DNA of 64,000 nt, from assembly GCF_000011245.1 (NCBI RefSeq), contig NC_004193.1:1218501-1282500 (forward strand). Reading direction: 5' to 3'. Positions 45,645 to 54,991 of this stretch are shown here, piece by piece. Below the pieces are notes generated by a model. That model was not told the origin of the DNA, did no database searches, and saw only the letters and a list, made by a program, of their open reading frames with translations. How positions within the stretch are numbered: position 1 is the first letter of the stretch; the number at the start of each line of letters is the position of its first letter. A program made the translations under genes and the position numbers. The DNA is from Oceanobacillus iheyensis HTE831. GTDB taxonomy: Bacteria; Bacillota; Bacilli; Bacillales; Amphibacillaceae.

Positions 45645-45678
45645 ACAATCTCTTTAAAAGAGTTTGTTTATTTTTTTT
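45640..45678 (+). terminator. Terminator of mecA
   Basis: AATAAACAATCTCTTT pairs with AAAGAGTTTGTTTATT with one mismatch; eight T follow. Confidence 0.78.
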
Positions 45679-45733
45679 GGAGGTTTTTTCTAAAACATGT
45701 CGAAATAAGTAATTAGGGAGGTGAATTAATGTA

Positions 45734-46906
45734 GTGCAAAAAGCAATAAATAAACATGGTAAATCCATTATACTGTTCCGTGAACCTGAAAGAAATATAA
45801 TACTGTGGAAGCAATATAAAGAAGCATTTTATTGTCCTACTTGTCACTCTAAAGTAATTATTCGATCAGGTAGCAAAGTCATCCCTCATTTTTCACACCT
45901 ACCACATTCAAACTGTAGACTCGGGAATGGAGAAGGGATGTATCATGAGATGGGGAAGTATGAACTTTATCAATGGTTATCTAATCAAAATATAGAGGTT
46001 GACCTTGAAGTTTATTTTCCGCAAATTAACCGAAGAGCTGACCTAGTGATAAAAGTATTAAATAAGATAATCATTATTGAATTTCAATGCACGAAAATTT
46101 CTGCAGAAGAAATCGCGGAGAGAACAAGTGCATATAATCAAATTAATCTTCATGTTATTTGGATTGTTGGTATGAATCATTTTAATAGGTTGGGAAGTAA
46201 TCAAATTAAATTAAATTCCTTTCTTCTATCTTGTATACATCAATTTCCGAAACAAAAAAATCCTGTCTTATATTTCTTCGATCCAGCTTCCAGACGTTTT
46301 GCCTCACTATCACATATTTACGCGTATCAATACACTAAAGCTTTCACTACGATTAACATTTCTCTAATACAAACCATTTCATTCCAAAGTATCTTCAAAG
46401 AAGCTCCTATTTCTGAGCAGTTTCCCCAACACTGGACGAAACAACTTCAACGAATACGTAATACACCGATTACTCATCCAGGTAAAGAAATGAACTGGAG
46501 AAGAAAATTATATGAGCAAGGCATTATTTTTCAATACCTACCTAGTATTTGCTTTTTGCCAAATAAGTGGCAAATTCATATGCATACCCCTTTTTGGATT
46601 TGGCAAACAGAATTATGTATAAAACTCATTCAGCATATTGCTGTGTCTGATACACTTACAATATCGAGATGCACAAAGCTATTAGATAAAAGTATGATGA
46701 ATCAATTACCAAATGTGCATCAGAATTTCTCTGCCATACATTCATTTTTAACAAATCTTGAAATCCTCGGTTATTTCAAAAGGACCTCAAATACTACGTA
46801 TGTTAAATTAAAGAATGTAGACAAGTATGTTCATTTAGAAGAAGCGCTTAAAGGTGATGAAATAATGATAAGTAATTTATTTTTGGAAAAAAAGGGCAAA
46901 ATGTGA
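45734..46906 (+). CDS. coiA: Competence protein CoiA
   Basis: A 390-residue CoiA-family protein. The N-terminal part has a zinc-like motif YCPTCHSKVIIRSGSKVIPHFSH, followed by a PD-(D/E)xK-type nuclease core, with RADLVIKVLNKIIIIEFQCTKIS holding D, E and Q. In naturally competent Firmicutes CoiA acts with RecA in recombination of imported DNA. The start is GTG ten bases after AGGGAGGTG; an ATG nearby is followed at once by a stop. In B. subtilis it is yjbF, between mecA and pepF, as here. Confidence 0.9.
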   Translation: MQKAINKHGKSIILFREPERNIILWKQYKEAFYCPTCHSKVIIRSGSKVIPHFSHLPHSNCRLGNGEGMYHEMGKYELYQWLSNQNIEVDLEVYFPQINRRADLVIKVLNKIIIIEFQCTKISAEEIAERTSAYNQINLHVIWIVGMNHFNRLGSNQIKLNSFLLSCIHQFPKQKNPVLYFFDPASRRFASLSHIYAYQYTKAFTTINISLIQTISFQSIFKEAPISEQFPQHWTKQLQRIRNTPITHPGKEMNWRRKLYEQGIIFQYLPSICFLPNKWQIHMHTPFWIWQTELCIKLIQHIAVSDTLTISRCTKLLDKSMMNQLPNVHQNFSAIHSFLTNLEILGYFKRTSNTTYVKLKNVDKYVHLEEALKGDEIMISNLFLEKKGKM

Positions 46907-46975
46907 GCATGATTGTACATTATTTCGTTATACTAAGTAATATACTATGTTGAGAGAAGATAAGGAGGAGTACAC

Positions 46976-48784
46976 ATGAGTAAAGCGACAAAACAATTAC
47001 CTAAAAGAGATGAAATACCTACAGACCTTACTTGGAAATTGGAGGATATTTTTGCTAGTGATGACGCTTGGAAAGAAGAACTTAAATCATTAAGAGAAGA
47101 ATTTCCTAAGATAACTGAATTTAAAGGGAAATTACATGAGTCTGCCGATACCTTGTATTCTTTATTTAAAATGCAAGATGAGCTTTCTCAGCGTCTTGGC
47201 ATGTTATATACGTATGCACATATGCGTTATGATCAAGATACGACAAACTCTTTTTACCAGGGATTAAATGCACAAGCTGAGAACTTAATAACTATTGCCT
47301 CCAGTAATCTAAGTTATATTGTTCCCGAAATTCTTTCCATTGAAGAAAATAAGTTACAACAGTTTTTAGATGATCATGAGGGTTTGCAACAATATAAGAA
47401 AGTTCTTGAAGACATTAATAGACAGCGTCCACATGTTTTAAGTGAAAAAGAAGAGGCGTTACTAGCACAAGCATCTGAGCCAATGTCTACAGGATCACAA
47501 ACTTTTGGAATGCTTAATAACGCAGATCTAACATTCCCATCAGTTACAAATGAAGATGGCGAAGAGGTAGAAGTAACGCATGGAAGATATTCTACATTTT
47601 TAGAATCAAAAGATAGAAACGTTAGAAAAAATGCGTTTGAAGCTGTATACCAAACATACGAAAGCTTTAAAAATACATTTGCTTCAACTTTAAGTGGCAC
47701 TGTTAAAGCGCACAACTTTAGCGCAAAAGTACGCAATTATGAAAGTGCTAGACAATCTGCTTTGGATGATAATAATATTCCGGAAGAAGTGTACGATAAT
47801 TTAGTAGAAGCAGTAAATGAACGATTACCATTACTTCATCGTTATACTAAGTTGCGAAAAAAAGTATTGGAATTAGATGAGTTGCATATGTATGATCTTT
47901 ATACGCCACTAGTAAAAGATGTAAAAATGAAAGTATCATATGACCAAGCGCAAGATTTTGTATTAAAAGGTTTAGAGCCACTTGGTGATGATTATAAAAA
48001 AGTATTAAAATCAGCCTTCGAAAATCGCTGGATAGATGTTGAAGAAAATAAAGGGAAGAGAAGTGGTGCTTATTCTTCCGGTGCTTATGGGACAAATCCT
48101 TATATCTTGATGAATTGGCAGGATGATATTAATAATACATTCACACTCGCTCATGAATTGGGTCATTCTGTGCATAGTTATTACTCAAGAAAGCATCAAC
48201 CATTTCGTTATGGTAATTATTCGATCTTCGTGGCAGAAGTTGCTTCTACAACAAACGAAGCGTTGTTAAATGATTATTTATTAAATCATTTAGAAGACGA
48301 AAAAGAAAAGCTATATATCCTTAACCATTTCTTAGAAGGATTCAGAGGTACCGTGTTCCGTCAAACAATGTTTGCTGAATTTGAACATGAGATTCATAAA
48401 CTGGATCAAGAAGGCGAAGCGTTAACGGCTGAAAAGTTCACTCAGATCTATTATGAGTTAAATAAGAAATATTTTGGTGAAGATGTAGTCTCCGATGAAT
48501 ATATCGGATTAGAGTGGGCTAGAATCCCTCACTTCTATTACAATTATTATGTGTATCAGTATGCGACAGGTTACTCTGCTGCTACTGCTCTAGCACACAA
48601 TATATTAGAAGGAAAAGAAGGGGCAGTTGATCGTTACCTGCAATTCTTACAATCAGGTAGTAGTGAAGATCCGATTGATGTACTGAAAAAAGCTGGTGTT
48701 GATATGACGTCTAAACAACCAATATTAGATGCTTTAGATGTCTTTGAAGAGAAACTAGCTGAGATGGAACAATTATTAGGCTAA
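46976..48784 (+). CDS. pepF: Oligoendopeptidase F (YjbG)
   Basis: A 602-residue M3B peptidase. The zinc site is TFTLAHELGHSVHSYYS with the third ligand in FVAEVASTTNEALL. The N-terminal domain starts KRDEIPTDLTWKLEDIFASDDAWKEE. It degrades 7- to 17-residue peptides in the cytoplasm. AAGGAGGA precedes the ATG. It follows coiA as in B. subtilis and is the likely ortholog of B. subtilis PepF, whereas the copy at 2461 is a paralogue. Confidence 0.94.
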   Translation: MSKATKQLPKRDEIPTDLTWKLEDIFASDDAWKEELKSLREEFPKITEFKGKLHESADTLYSLFKMQDELSQRLGMLYTYAHMRYDQDTTNSFYQGLNAQAENLITIASSNLSYIVPEILSIEENKLQQFLDDHEGLQQYKKVLEDINRQRPHVLSEKEEALLAQASEPMSTGSQTFGMLNNADLTFPSVTNEDGEEVEVTHGRYSTFLESKDRNVRKNAFEAVYQTYESFKNTFASTLSGTVKAHNFSAKVRNYESARQSALDDNNIPEEVYDNLVEAVNERLPLLHRYTKLRKKVLELDELHMYDLYTPLVKDVKMKVSYDQAQDFVLKGLEPLGDDYKKVLKSAFENRWIDVEENKGKRSGAYSSGAYGTNPYILMNWQDDINNTFTLAHELGHSVHSYYSRKHQPFRYGNYSIFVAEVASTTNEALLNDYLLNHLEDEKEKLYILNHFLEGFRGTVFRQTMFAEFEHEIHKLDQEGEALTAEKFTQIYYELNKKYFGEDVVSDEYIGLEWARIPHFYYNYYVYQYATGYSAATALAHNILEGKEGAVDRYLQFLQSGSSEDPIDVLKKAGVDMTSKQPILDALDVFEEKLAEMEQLLG

Positions 48785-48785
48785 T

Positions 48786-48822
48786 AAAAAAAGTTCGAGT
48801 GTATAGACTCGAACTTTTTTAT
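48786..48822 (+). terminator. Terminator of pepF
   Basis: AAAAAGTTCGAGT pairs with ACTCGAACTTTTT; a T-run follows. Confidence 0.88.
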
Positions 48823-48897
48823 GTTTCTGTCAGTTACATGTGTGATATAGCAAAAGATATCCCTTTGTGTTCTCAGATCTCCTGGCTGTCTCTCAGG

Positions 48898-49086
48898 TTA
48901 TCGATATGAGGTATTCATTTTACTAATAGATTGTAAAGTTAAATAGATACAAATGATGAAAAGGGGGACTGTAAAATACATTGGCATCATTTCTAACATA
49001 GCAAGTAAATTCAAGAAGAAGGCTAATACGGTAAGTATAAAGAATAGAAAAGGGAAATAGTTTTTGCGTCTACGCATCTTTGACAA
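48898..49086 (-). CDS. Small two-span membrane protein
   Basis: A 62-residue protein with a basic start (SKMRRRKNY) and two hydrophobic segments (PFLFFILTVLAFFLNLLAML and FTVPLFIICIYLTL). AAAGGAGGAAA lies right before the TTG at 49086 and 12 bases before an ATG at 49077; either may be the start. I do not know the family. It faces the pepF terminator and is separated from spxH by a 340-base region, so it is probably its own unit. Confidence 0.6.
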   Translation of the reverse strand: MSKMRRRKNYFPFLFFILTVLAFFLNLLAMLEMMPMYFTVPLFIICIYLTLQSISKMNTSYR

Positions 49087-49425
49087 TTTCCTCCTTTCAT
49101 GTATAGATGAACTAGCTATTTGAGTTTATGTATATCCTAATTGAATTAGAAGTGAATTTTTTGTGAAAACATGAACATAAGTGTTGCATCTAGAAGGATG
49201 AATTGTTAATATTAAAATGTAAGTTGAATACAAACAAATACCCCTTTTGTTTGATCATGAAACTTTCTCCCATCCCCCTTTGTAGATATACAAAGACGGA
49301 AATAGGATATATGCTGCCCCGTATATCCTTTATTTTTATTTTAAAAAGCTAAGACTTTATTGTCTTAGCTTTTTTGTATGGGAAATTATAATAGCTCAAC
49401 TAACTACTAGCATAAAAGTTATCAA
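49087..49425. other. Intergenic region with two tandem hairpins
   Basis: No ORF is supported here. AGGATATA/TATATCCT (49304-49311, 49322-49329) and AAAAAGCTAAGAC/GTCTTAGCTTTTT (about 49343-49374) are inverted repeats; the second has T residues on both strands and probably terminates spxH transcription from the right, or a short plus-strand transcript from the left. Confidence 0.5.
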
Positions 49426-50349
49426 CTAGCGCTGAGCGGCATCTTGCGTCTTTGATCTATCTATATACTTCCAGAATGAACCGTACTTCGCTGGAATTCG
49501 CTCTACAATTTGTTGAAACTGAAGTTTTTTCATCTCTTTTTCAGTTTTATCTAAAGACCAATCATACACGACTGATATTTCTTTTGTTCCCACCACTTGA
49601 TAATGTTTTAAAAAATCAATTAAAGGTGGTGTGGATGAAGGGATGGGTGTTTTTTGTAAAATTTCTTTTAGTACTAGTTTGTATATTTCGTACGGATAAA
49701 GCCCAGAAATTTTCACACCTTCTTCTTCTACAGACTGATTGAAAAATACGATTGTTGGAATATAGTCAACTTCCATTTCTCTCGTTAATTTTAAATCACA
49801 TTGTAGTGCTTTTTTCGCACTGGAAGAAAATAAATCACGCTCAAATTCTTCGAGATCCAAGTTAGCTTCAGTAGCACAATTTAATAATATTTTTTCTTCA
49901 GATATATTCTCTTTATTTATAAATAAGTTCTCTTGGAGCTTACGTACAAACATTTTTCCTGCCTTTTTTCCTTGTAGCTCTGCGGCTTTTATTGCCAGAG
50001 ACGGTACGTAAGGGTAATCAATTGGATTCTCATCCCATATGTCTCCATCACAACTCATTCCTGTCCGTTTTGCAGTCCGTTCCCAAATATCTTTTAATTT
50101 TTTTGGTTTTTCAAATACATCGACATTAAGATTAGATAGTTGACCACTTACAATCTGTCTAATTGTAAAAAAACGTCCGTATTCTACTGAAAGCTTTTTT
50201 ATATATGGTTCTAGTGACCAGCATTCTGCACATAAAGGATCAATAAAAACATACATTTCTATTGGCTTTTGAACATAATTAATGTAGTTAAAATTCGGCG
50301 ATGTGTTTGTATGATTGGAGCTAGTAAGCTCTTGTTGATTCCAACTCAC
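49426..50349 (-). CDS. spxH: SpxH (YjbH), ClpXP adaptor for Spx
   Basis: A 307-residue DsbA/FrnE-like protein that in B. subtilis and Staphylococcus delivers Spx to ClpXP. The thioredoxin-like motif is Cys40-x-x-Cys43 ([15 protein letters not shown]), with a long helical insertion and the cis-proline region [11 protein letters not shown]. Start is GTG eight bases after AAAGGAG. It follows the truncated haemoglobin gene by 18 bases, so the two form an operon. The presence of both spx and spxH fits a standard Spx circuit. Confidence 0.93.
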
Positions 50350-50367
50350 ATCGGATTCTCCTTTCTC

Positions 50368-50754
50368 TCATTCAGGCGTATTCATCATGTGATTAGCAGT
50401 TAGTGTTAACCGTTCCATCATTGCAGTACGATAGGGTTCTTTAATTTCAGCTTCTTCTAAAGCTGCTGCCATACATGTTAACCAAGCATCTCTTCGTGTT
50501 GGCGTAATGGGAAAGGGAAGGTGTCTCCTGCGTAACATTGGATGACCTCTTTCTTCTTCATACAATCTTGGGCCACCGAAAAATTGGGTAAGAAACATCA
50601 TTTGTCTCCTAATTGTTTCTGTCAGGTCATCTGGAAATATTGGTTTTAAATCTGGATGAACTTCAACTCTTGTATAAAATGCATGAACAATATTATTCAT
50701 TGTTCTATAGCCACCAATGGCTTCATAAATCGTACGATGTTCCATCTGTTCCAT
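50368..50754 (-). CDS. yjbI: Truncated haemoglobin YjbI
   Basis: A 128-residue group II truncated haemoglobin. It shows YEAIGGYRTMNNIVHAFYTRVEVHPDLKPIFPD, the FF-x-GGPRLYEEERGHPMLRRRHLPFPI region with the proximal histidine, and the conserved tryptophan in RRDAWLTCMAAALEE. It probably handles oxygen, nitric oxide or peroxide. GGAG precedes the ATG. It is cotranscribed with spxH, as in B. subtilis. Confidence 0.93.
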   Translation of the reverse strand: MEQMEHRTIYEAIGGYRTMNNIVHAFYTRVEVHPDLKPIFPDDLTETIRRQMMFLTQFFGGPRLYEEERGHPMLRRRHLPFPITPTRRDAWLTCMAAALEEAEIKEPYRTAMMERLTLTANHMMNTPE

Positions 50755-50837
50755 AACAATTCTCCTTGTATAACTATTGTAGCAACCCAGTTAGGGTTGT
50801 TCAACCAATCTGATTAAGGAATAATTCTCCAAAATCT

Positions 50838-51413
50838 TTAAGAACGTTGTGCTTGTTGGAAAAAACGCTCTATTTTGGAAGGAGTTTGTCGAATAGGTAT
50901 ATTATATTTATTTAGTAACTCATAAAATATTTTTTTTCCATGTTCCTTTGTAGAAGCTTCTAACTCTAACTCAAAATCCTCTGTACCTAAATAATTACTA
51001 TAATCTAACACTAACTGGGTACCATTAAATTCAATTTCCATTCGATTGGTGGTAAGGTATCCAACATATTTAAGTTCCGCAGGTGAGATATTCATTTCAC
51101 TTAGTTGTTTTGATGTATGTGGTTTTGGAATAATTTCACCTTGTATCCATTGCTTAAATTCTTGTTCTGTTAAGATATCATGAGTTTCCAATAATCCTTG
51201 TTCATGTGGCTGTTTTAATGTTAAAGAATACTTCCCTTGCTTCTTTCTTATTCGTAGTGCTGAGCCATGTTTCTTTAAATCGAAATTTTTTGTTTCAAAA
51301 TAATAGTTCGTTTGTTCAATTGATGATGTTGAAAAGGGTAAGTCCTTTTGTAGCTGTAAAAATTCAGCGTTTGATAATAAATTTTTAAATTCTATTTCAA
51401 TTTCTTGTGACAT
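50838..51413 (-). CDS. yjbK: CYTH-domain protein YjbK
   Basis: A 191-residue CYTH protein: the ExExK motif is EIEIEFKNLL, with basic residues ALRIRKKQGKYSLTLKQ and the acidic pair FELELEAS on later strands. The fold makes a tunnel for triphosphates; some members are tripolyphosphatases or adenylate cyclases. Its role in Bacillus is unclear, though it keeps company with the (p)ppGpp synthetase YjbM. The frame runs upstream, but AGGAG places the start at 51413, which gives the family length. Confidence 0.9.
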   Translation of the reverse strand: MSQEIEIEFKNLLSNAEFLQLQKDLPFSTSSIEQTNYYFETKNFDLKKHGSALRIRKKQGKYSLTLKQPHEQGLLETHDILTEQEFKQWIQGEIIPKPHTSKQLSEMNISPAELKYVGYLTTNRMEIEFNGTQLVLDYSNYLGTEDFELELEASTKEHGKKIFYELLNKYNIPIRQTPSKIERFFQQAQRS

Positions 51414-51585
51414 CTCAAATGTTCTCCTATTCGTAGAAAGCTTATATCTATTATGTCTAATAAAAGTTTTCAATGCAAAAAATAACTATTATCCGTGATC
51501 ATGTAGTAGGGATAGTACTTGTTGATTATGTGGATTATGATAAAATAGGATTGGCAATTATTAGAATACGTTTAGGGTGATAGCC

Positions 51586-52194
51586 ATGAATTGGGAATTA
51601 ACTCTTGCTCCATATAAGCAAGTAGTCGAAGAATTAAAAGTAAAGTTAAAGGGGATGCGTTCCCAGTATGAAAAAGAGTCAAGTCATTCTCCAATTGAAT
51701 TTGTAACAGCAAGAGTAAAACCAATACCAAGTATTATCGAAAAAGCACAAAACCGCGGTATTGCTATAGAGAATGTGGAAAGTGAGATGCAAGATATTGC
51801 TGGTGTACGGGTTGTTTGTCAATTCGTCGATGATATCTATACAATTGTAGATATGCTGCACCATAGAAATGATTTTGTAATAGTGGAAGAGAAGGACTAT
51901 GTATCCCACAAAAAAGATAGTGGTTACCGGTCATATCATATGATTATCAAATATCCAGTGGAAACAATACATGGTGAAGTAATTGTTTTGGCAGAAATAC
52001 AAATAAGGACATTAGCAATGAATTTCTGGGCAACGAATGAACATTCATTAAATTATAAATATGATGGCAAGCTGCCATCTGAGGTTAGATTGCGATTACA
52101 GAAAGCAGCAGAGGCAGCCTTTAAATTAGATGAAGAAATGTCTAAAATTAGAAGTGAAATTCATGAAGCGCAAAGAGTGTTTCATCGTAAATAA
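51586..52194 (+). CDS. yjbM: Small alarmone synthetase YjbM (RelQ/SasB)
   Basis: A 202-residue (p)ppGpp synthetase domain without hydrolase or TGS parts. Motifs are EFVTARVKPIPSIIEKAQNRG, the ATP/GDP site MQDIAGVRVVCQFVDDIY, and YVSHKKDSGYRSYHMIIKYP, then EIQIRTLAMNFWATNEHSLNYKY. It makes alarmones from GDP/GTP and ATP. The frame starts with GTG, which overlaps the SD AGGGTGAT; the ATG at 51586 is preferred. It leads an operon with nadK and yjbO and diverges from yjbK. Confidence 0.93.
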   Translation: MNWELTLAPYKQVVEELKVKLKGMRSQYEKESSHSPIEFVTARVKPIPSIIEKAQNRGIAIENVESEMQDIAGVRVVCQFVDDIYTIVDMLHHRNDFVIVEEKDYVSHKKDSGYRSYHMIIKYPVETIHGEVIVLAEIQIRTLAMNFWATNEHSLNYKYDGKLPSEVRLRLQKAAEAAFKLDEEMSKIRSEIHEAQRVFHRK

Positions 52195-52215
52195 TAGTTG
52201 AAGGAGAAATAATAC

Positions 52216-53019
52216 ATGAACTTTAAAATTGTTTCAAAAGGTGATGACCGTTCTGAAAAAATAAAAGCAATGATGCGTCAATATTTATCAGAATTTGGAT
52301 TGACTTATGATAAAGAGACCCCAGATTTAGTAATTTCCGTTGGGGGAGACGGTACATTCCTTGAAGCATTTCATCGCTATGTTCATCGATTAGAAGACAC
52401 TGCTTTTATTGGAATACATACTGGTCATTTAGGATTTTATACAGATTGGACACCTAAAGATGTGGAAAGACTGATTATAGAGATTGCAAAAACGCCATTT
52501 CAAACCGTTGAATACCCTTTATTAGAAGTCATTATTAGAGCGAAAGCAGGCGGGAAAGAAGATCGTATTCTTGCTTTAAATGAAGCGATGATAAAAACAG
52601 CGGACGGTTCTTCCGTTGTATTTGATGTAGAAATAAAAGGCGAGCATTTTGAAACATTTCGCGGAGACGGAATCTGTATATCCACACCTTCAGGAAGCAC
52701 AGCATACAATAAAGCTCTCGGAGGGGCGATTTTGCATCCATCATTAGAAGCAATTCAAATTACGGAGAATGCATCCATTAATAATCGTGTTTTCCGTACT
52801 ATTGGTTCGCCGCTTATACTACCAAAACATCATACTTGTTTCTTAAAACCAATGGTAGATAGCAGTTTTCTTATTCAAATTGATCATTTTACAAAGAATT
52901 ATCAAAATGTAAAATCGATACAGTGTAGAGTAGCTAAAGAGAAGGTGCGGTTTGCTCGTTTTAAGCAATTCCCATTCTGGAACAGAGTTAGAGATTCCTT
53001 TGTATCGGAGGAAGGGTAA
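52216..53019 (+). CDS. nadK: NAD kinase (PpnK/NadK)
   Basis: A 267-residue kinase that makes NADP from NAD. The GGDGT motif is [13 protein letters not shown], with [23 protein letters not shown] and the diacylglycerol-kinase-like glycine-rich part [29 protein letters not shown] precedes the ATG. It follows yjbM by 21 bases and is followed within two bases by yjbO, so this is a three-gene operon as in B. subtilis (yjbMNO). Confidence 0.95.
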   Translation: MNFKIVSKGDDRSEKIKAMMRQYLSEFGLTYDKETPDLVISVGGDGTFLEAFHRYVHRLEDTAFIGIHTGHLGFYTDWTPKDVERLIIEIAKTPFQTVEYPLLEVIIRAKAGGKEDRILALNEAMIKTADGSSVVFDVEIKGEHFETFRGDGICISTPSGSTAYNKALGGAILHPSLEAIQITENASINNRVFRTIGSPLILPKHHTCFLKPMVDSSFLIQIDHFTKNYQNVKSIQCRVAKEKVRFARFKQFPFWNRVRDSFVSEEG

Positions 53020-53020
53020 T

Positions 53021-53920
53021 GTGATTTTACGGTGGGAAATCAAGAAAAATGAGCAAGGAATGTTGATTAAAACCTATTTACAACAAATTCATCATTTTTC
53101 TAGGAGATTACTTATTTCTTTGAAAAAAGTGCCCAGTAGTATACAAGTAAACGGAACTTCACAGTGGGTAACCTATAAATTAAAGCGTGAAGACATCTTG
53201 ACCGTAGCACTTCCTGATGAGAAACCTAGTGACGCAATAACACCAGAAAAGCTACCGTTAGATATTATTTATGAAGATGCGTATTGCCTTGTCGTAAACA
53301 AACCTGCTGGACAAGCATGTCTTCCATCGATGAACCATCGTCATAATACGTTAGCGAATGGTTTAACGTATTATTATCAAAAAAATTCAATTCCTTCGAC
53401 TGTTCATATTGTTACTAGGCTAGATGTGAATACTTCTGGCCTAGTTTTAGTTGCAAAAAACCAATATGTTCATTCTTTGTTCTCACGTATGCAGCAAGAG
53501 GGGAATATAAACCGAGTATATGAAGCAATTGTACATGGAGAAGTAAGCCCAACTTCAGGTATCGTCGATGCTCCTATAGCAAGAAAAGAAGGATCGATAA
53601 TTGAGCGTACTGTTGATATGAGAAATGGCAAGTATGCAAAAACAAACTATCGTGTTTTGTATGCAGATTCTATAGCTTCATGGGTAGAAATTAAATTAGA
53701 GACAGGGAGAACTCACCAAATTAGAGTACACTTTCAATATTTAGGGCATTCGTTATATGGTGATAATCTGTATGGTGGATCAAAAGATATTATGCTGCGT
53801 CAAGCCTTGCATTGTAAGCAAATTACAATGATGCATCCAATCAAAAATCAACCAATTCAACTTGAAGCAAGTCTTCCAGAAGACATGGGAATATTATTGA
53901 AGCGTTTAATGCTCATTTGA
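53021..53920 (+). CDS. yjbO: RluA/RluD family pseudouridine synthase YjbO
   Basis: A 299-residue RNA pseudouridine synthase. The catalytic aspartate is in [16 protein letters not shown], with [24 protein letters not shown] downstream; the N-terminal part is S4-like ([16 protein letters not shown]). The target RNA is not known. The frame opens inside nadK, but GGAGG nine bases before the GTG at 53021 defines the start. Its stop overlaps the end of the convergent prpE by 15 bases. Confidence 0.9.
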   Translation: MILRWEIKKNEQGMLIKTYLQQIHHFSRRLLISLKKVPSSIQVNGTSQWVTYKLKREDILTVALPDEKPSDAITPEKLPLDIIYEDAYCLVVNKPAGQACLPSMNHRHNTLANGLTYYYQKNSIPSTVHIVTRLDVNTSGLVLVAKNQYVHSLFSRMQQEGNINRVYEAIVHGEVSPTSGIVDAPIARKEGSIIERTVDMRNGKYAKTNYRVLYADSIASWVEIKLETGRTHQIRVHFQYLGHSLYGDNLYGGSKDIMLRQALHCKQITMMHPIKNQPIQLEASLPEDMGILLKRLMLI

Positions 53921-54658
53921 CACATTAAAATCGGTAAATTTCTCAGCAATAAATGGTTGTCTTGAAGCTACGGAGACAAATTCCTTTTCTGGAAATCGAT
54001 ATGCCGTCAATTTATTTCCGAATACACAACCAGTATCAATATTTATTGTATGATTTACCACTCTTGGTTCAAGTACAGGAGTATGTCCATATACAATCCA
54101 ACTATCACCGTGATAATGCTTAGCCCAATCGCGGCGGATAGGTTTTCCTGTTGTATCGAATTCTCCTGTAATATCCCCGTATAAGACGAAAGTTTTTGTC
54201 CGTTTATCTTTTTTTCCAATTAAGTGCTCTGGTATACCGGCGTGGGCGATGATTACATTAATATTTTTTAAGTGAAGATAAAGGGGAGAACGCTCATACA
54301 GCTCTATGAATTTATGCTTTATGTTGTTTTGTTTCTCTTTTGATAAACTACGATATTCTGCTGTTGTTGTCTCCAAACCATGCTTTTCCATTACTTTATT
54401 ACCTTGAAAGAAACGATAGAGCTTGTTGCAATGATTTCCAGGTATATAATAGGCAAGCTTCTCTTTTACAAGCTGATAAACCAATTTTATTACTTTAATG
54501 GAATCTGGACCCCGATCTGTTATATCTCCTACAAAGACTATTTGACGGTTATTAGAGTGTTGATAAGTACCATTCTTTATTTGATATCCTAATTTGAACA
54601 ATAGTTCCTCTAATTCCTCTAAACAACCATGCACATCTCCAATAATATCGATTTTCAT
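53906..54658 (-). CDS. prpE: Bis(5'-nucleosyl)-tetraphosphatase PrpE
   Basis: A 250-residue calcineurin-like phosphoesterase. Metal ligands are in [28 protein letters not shown] and [14 protein letters not shown], and later IAHAGIP and IVYGHTPV. PrpE of B. subtilis hydrolyses diadenosine polyphosphates and has a protein phosphatase activity linked to spore germination. AAGGAG precedes the ATG. It overlaps the 3' end of yjbO, as the two converge. Confidence 0.9.
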   Translation of the reverse strand: MKIDIIGDVHGCLEELEELLFKLGYQIKNGTYQHSNNRQIVFVGDITDRGPDSIKVIKLVYQLVKEKLAYYIPGNHCNKLYRFFQGNKVMEKHGLETTTAEYRSLSKEKQNNIKHKFIELYERSPLYLHLKNINVIIAHAGIPEHLIGKKDKRTKTFVLYGDITGEFDTTGKPIRRDWAKHYHGDSWIVYGHTPVLEPRVVNHTINIDTGCVFGNKLTAYRFPEKEFVSVASRQPFIAEKFTDFNVSNEH

Positions 54659-54991
54659 ATCATTAATCTCCTTAATAAAAAATTTGACGGTAAACGTTGT
54701 GGTGTTTTAATCTATACAAGTTAGTATTATATTTAAACCTTTCACATGCTAAATCAATGTCATAACTGTTATTTTTACACTTGAATCAATTTTATAACTC
54801 ATATTTTGCTATGGAATCCGAATGTTGTGGTGTTTAAATTCATTACAGACAGTTGCTTTTTAGCAGGAACGACTATATATTTTAATATTAGCATCAACAA
54901 ACTTCTATGTCTTATGCTACTTTCTGTTTGATTTTTATTCAATGGGGAAAAATATACACTATGTAGTGTGAAGGTAACGGGGGGGATTATA
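54659..54991. other. Intergenic region between prpE and mgtE
   Basis: This 333-base stretch shows no ORF. GTTGTGGTGTTTTAA (54696-54710) and GTTGTGGTGTTTAA (54824-54837) are near-identical direct repeats. I looked for the conserved core of the M-box Mg riboswitch ahead of mgtE and did not find it. Confidence 0.45.

Noticed and set aside
47374..47736. A 120-codon frame antisense to pepF
   Set aside because: Shadow frame without SD inside a clear gene.
48786..48822. Strong hairpin after pepF as a possible small RNA
   Set aside because: A 13-base stem with a T-run immediately after a stop codon is simply an intrinsic terminator.
54659..54991. M-box (Mg2+) riboswitch upstream of mgtE
   Set aside because: I looked for the conserved core segments of the class and did not see them; the sequence is A/T-rich with no G/C-rich junction.
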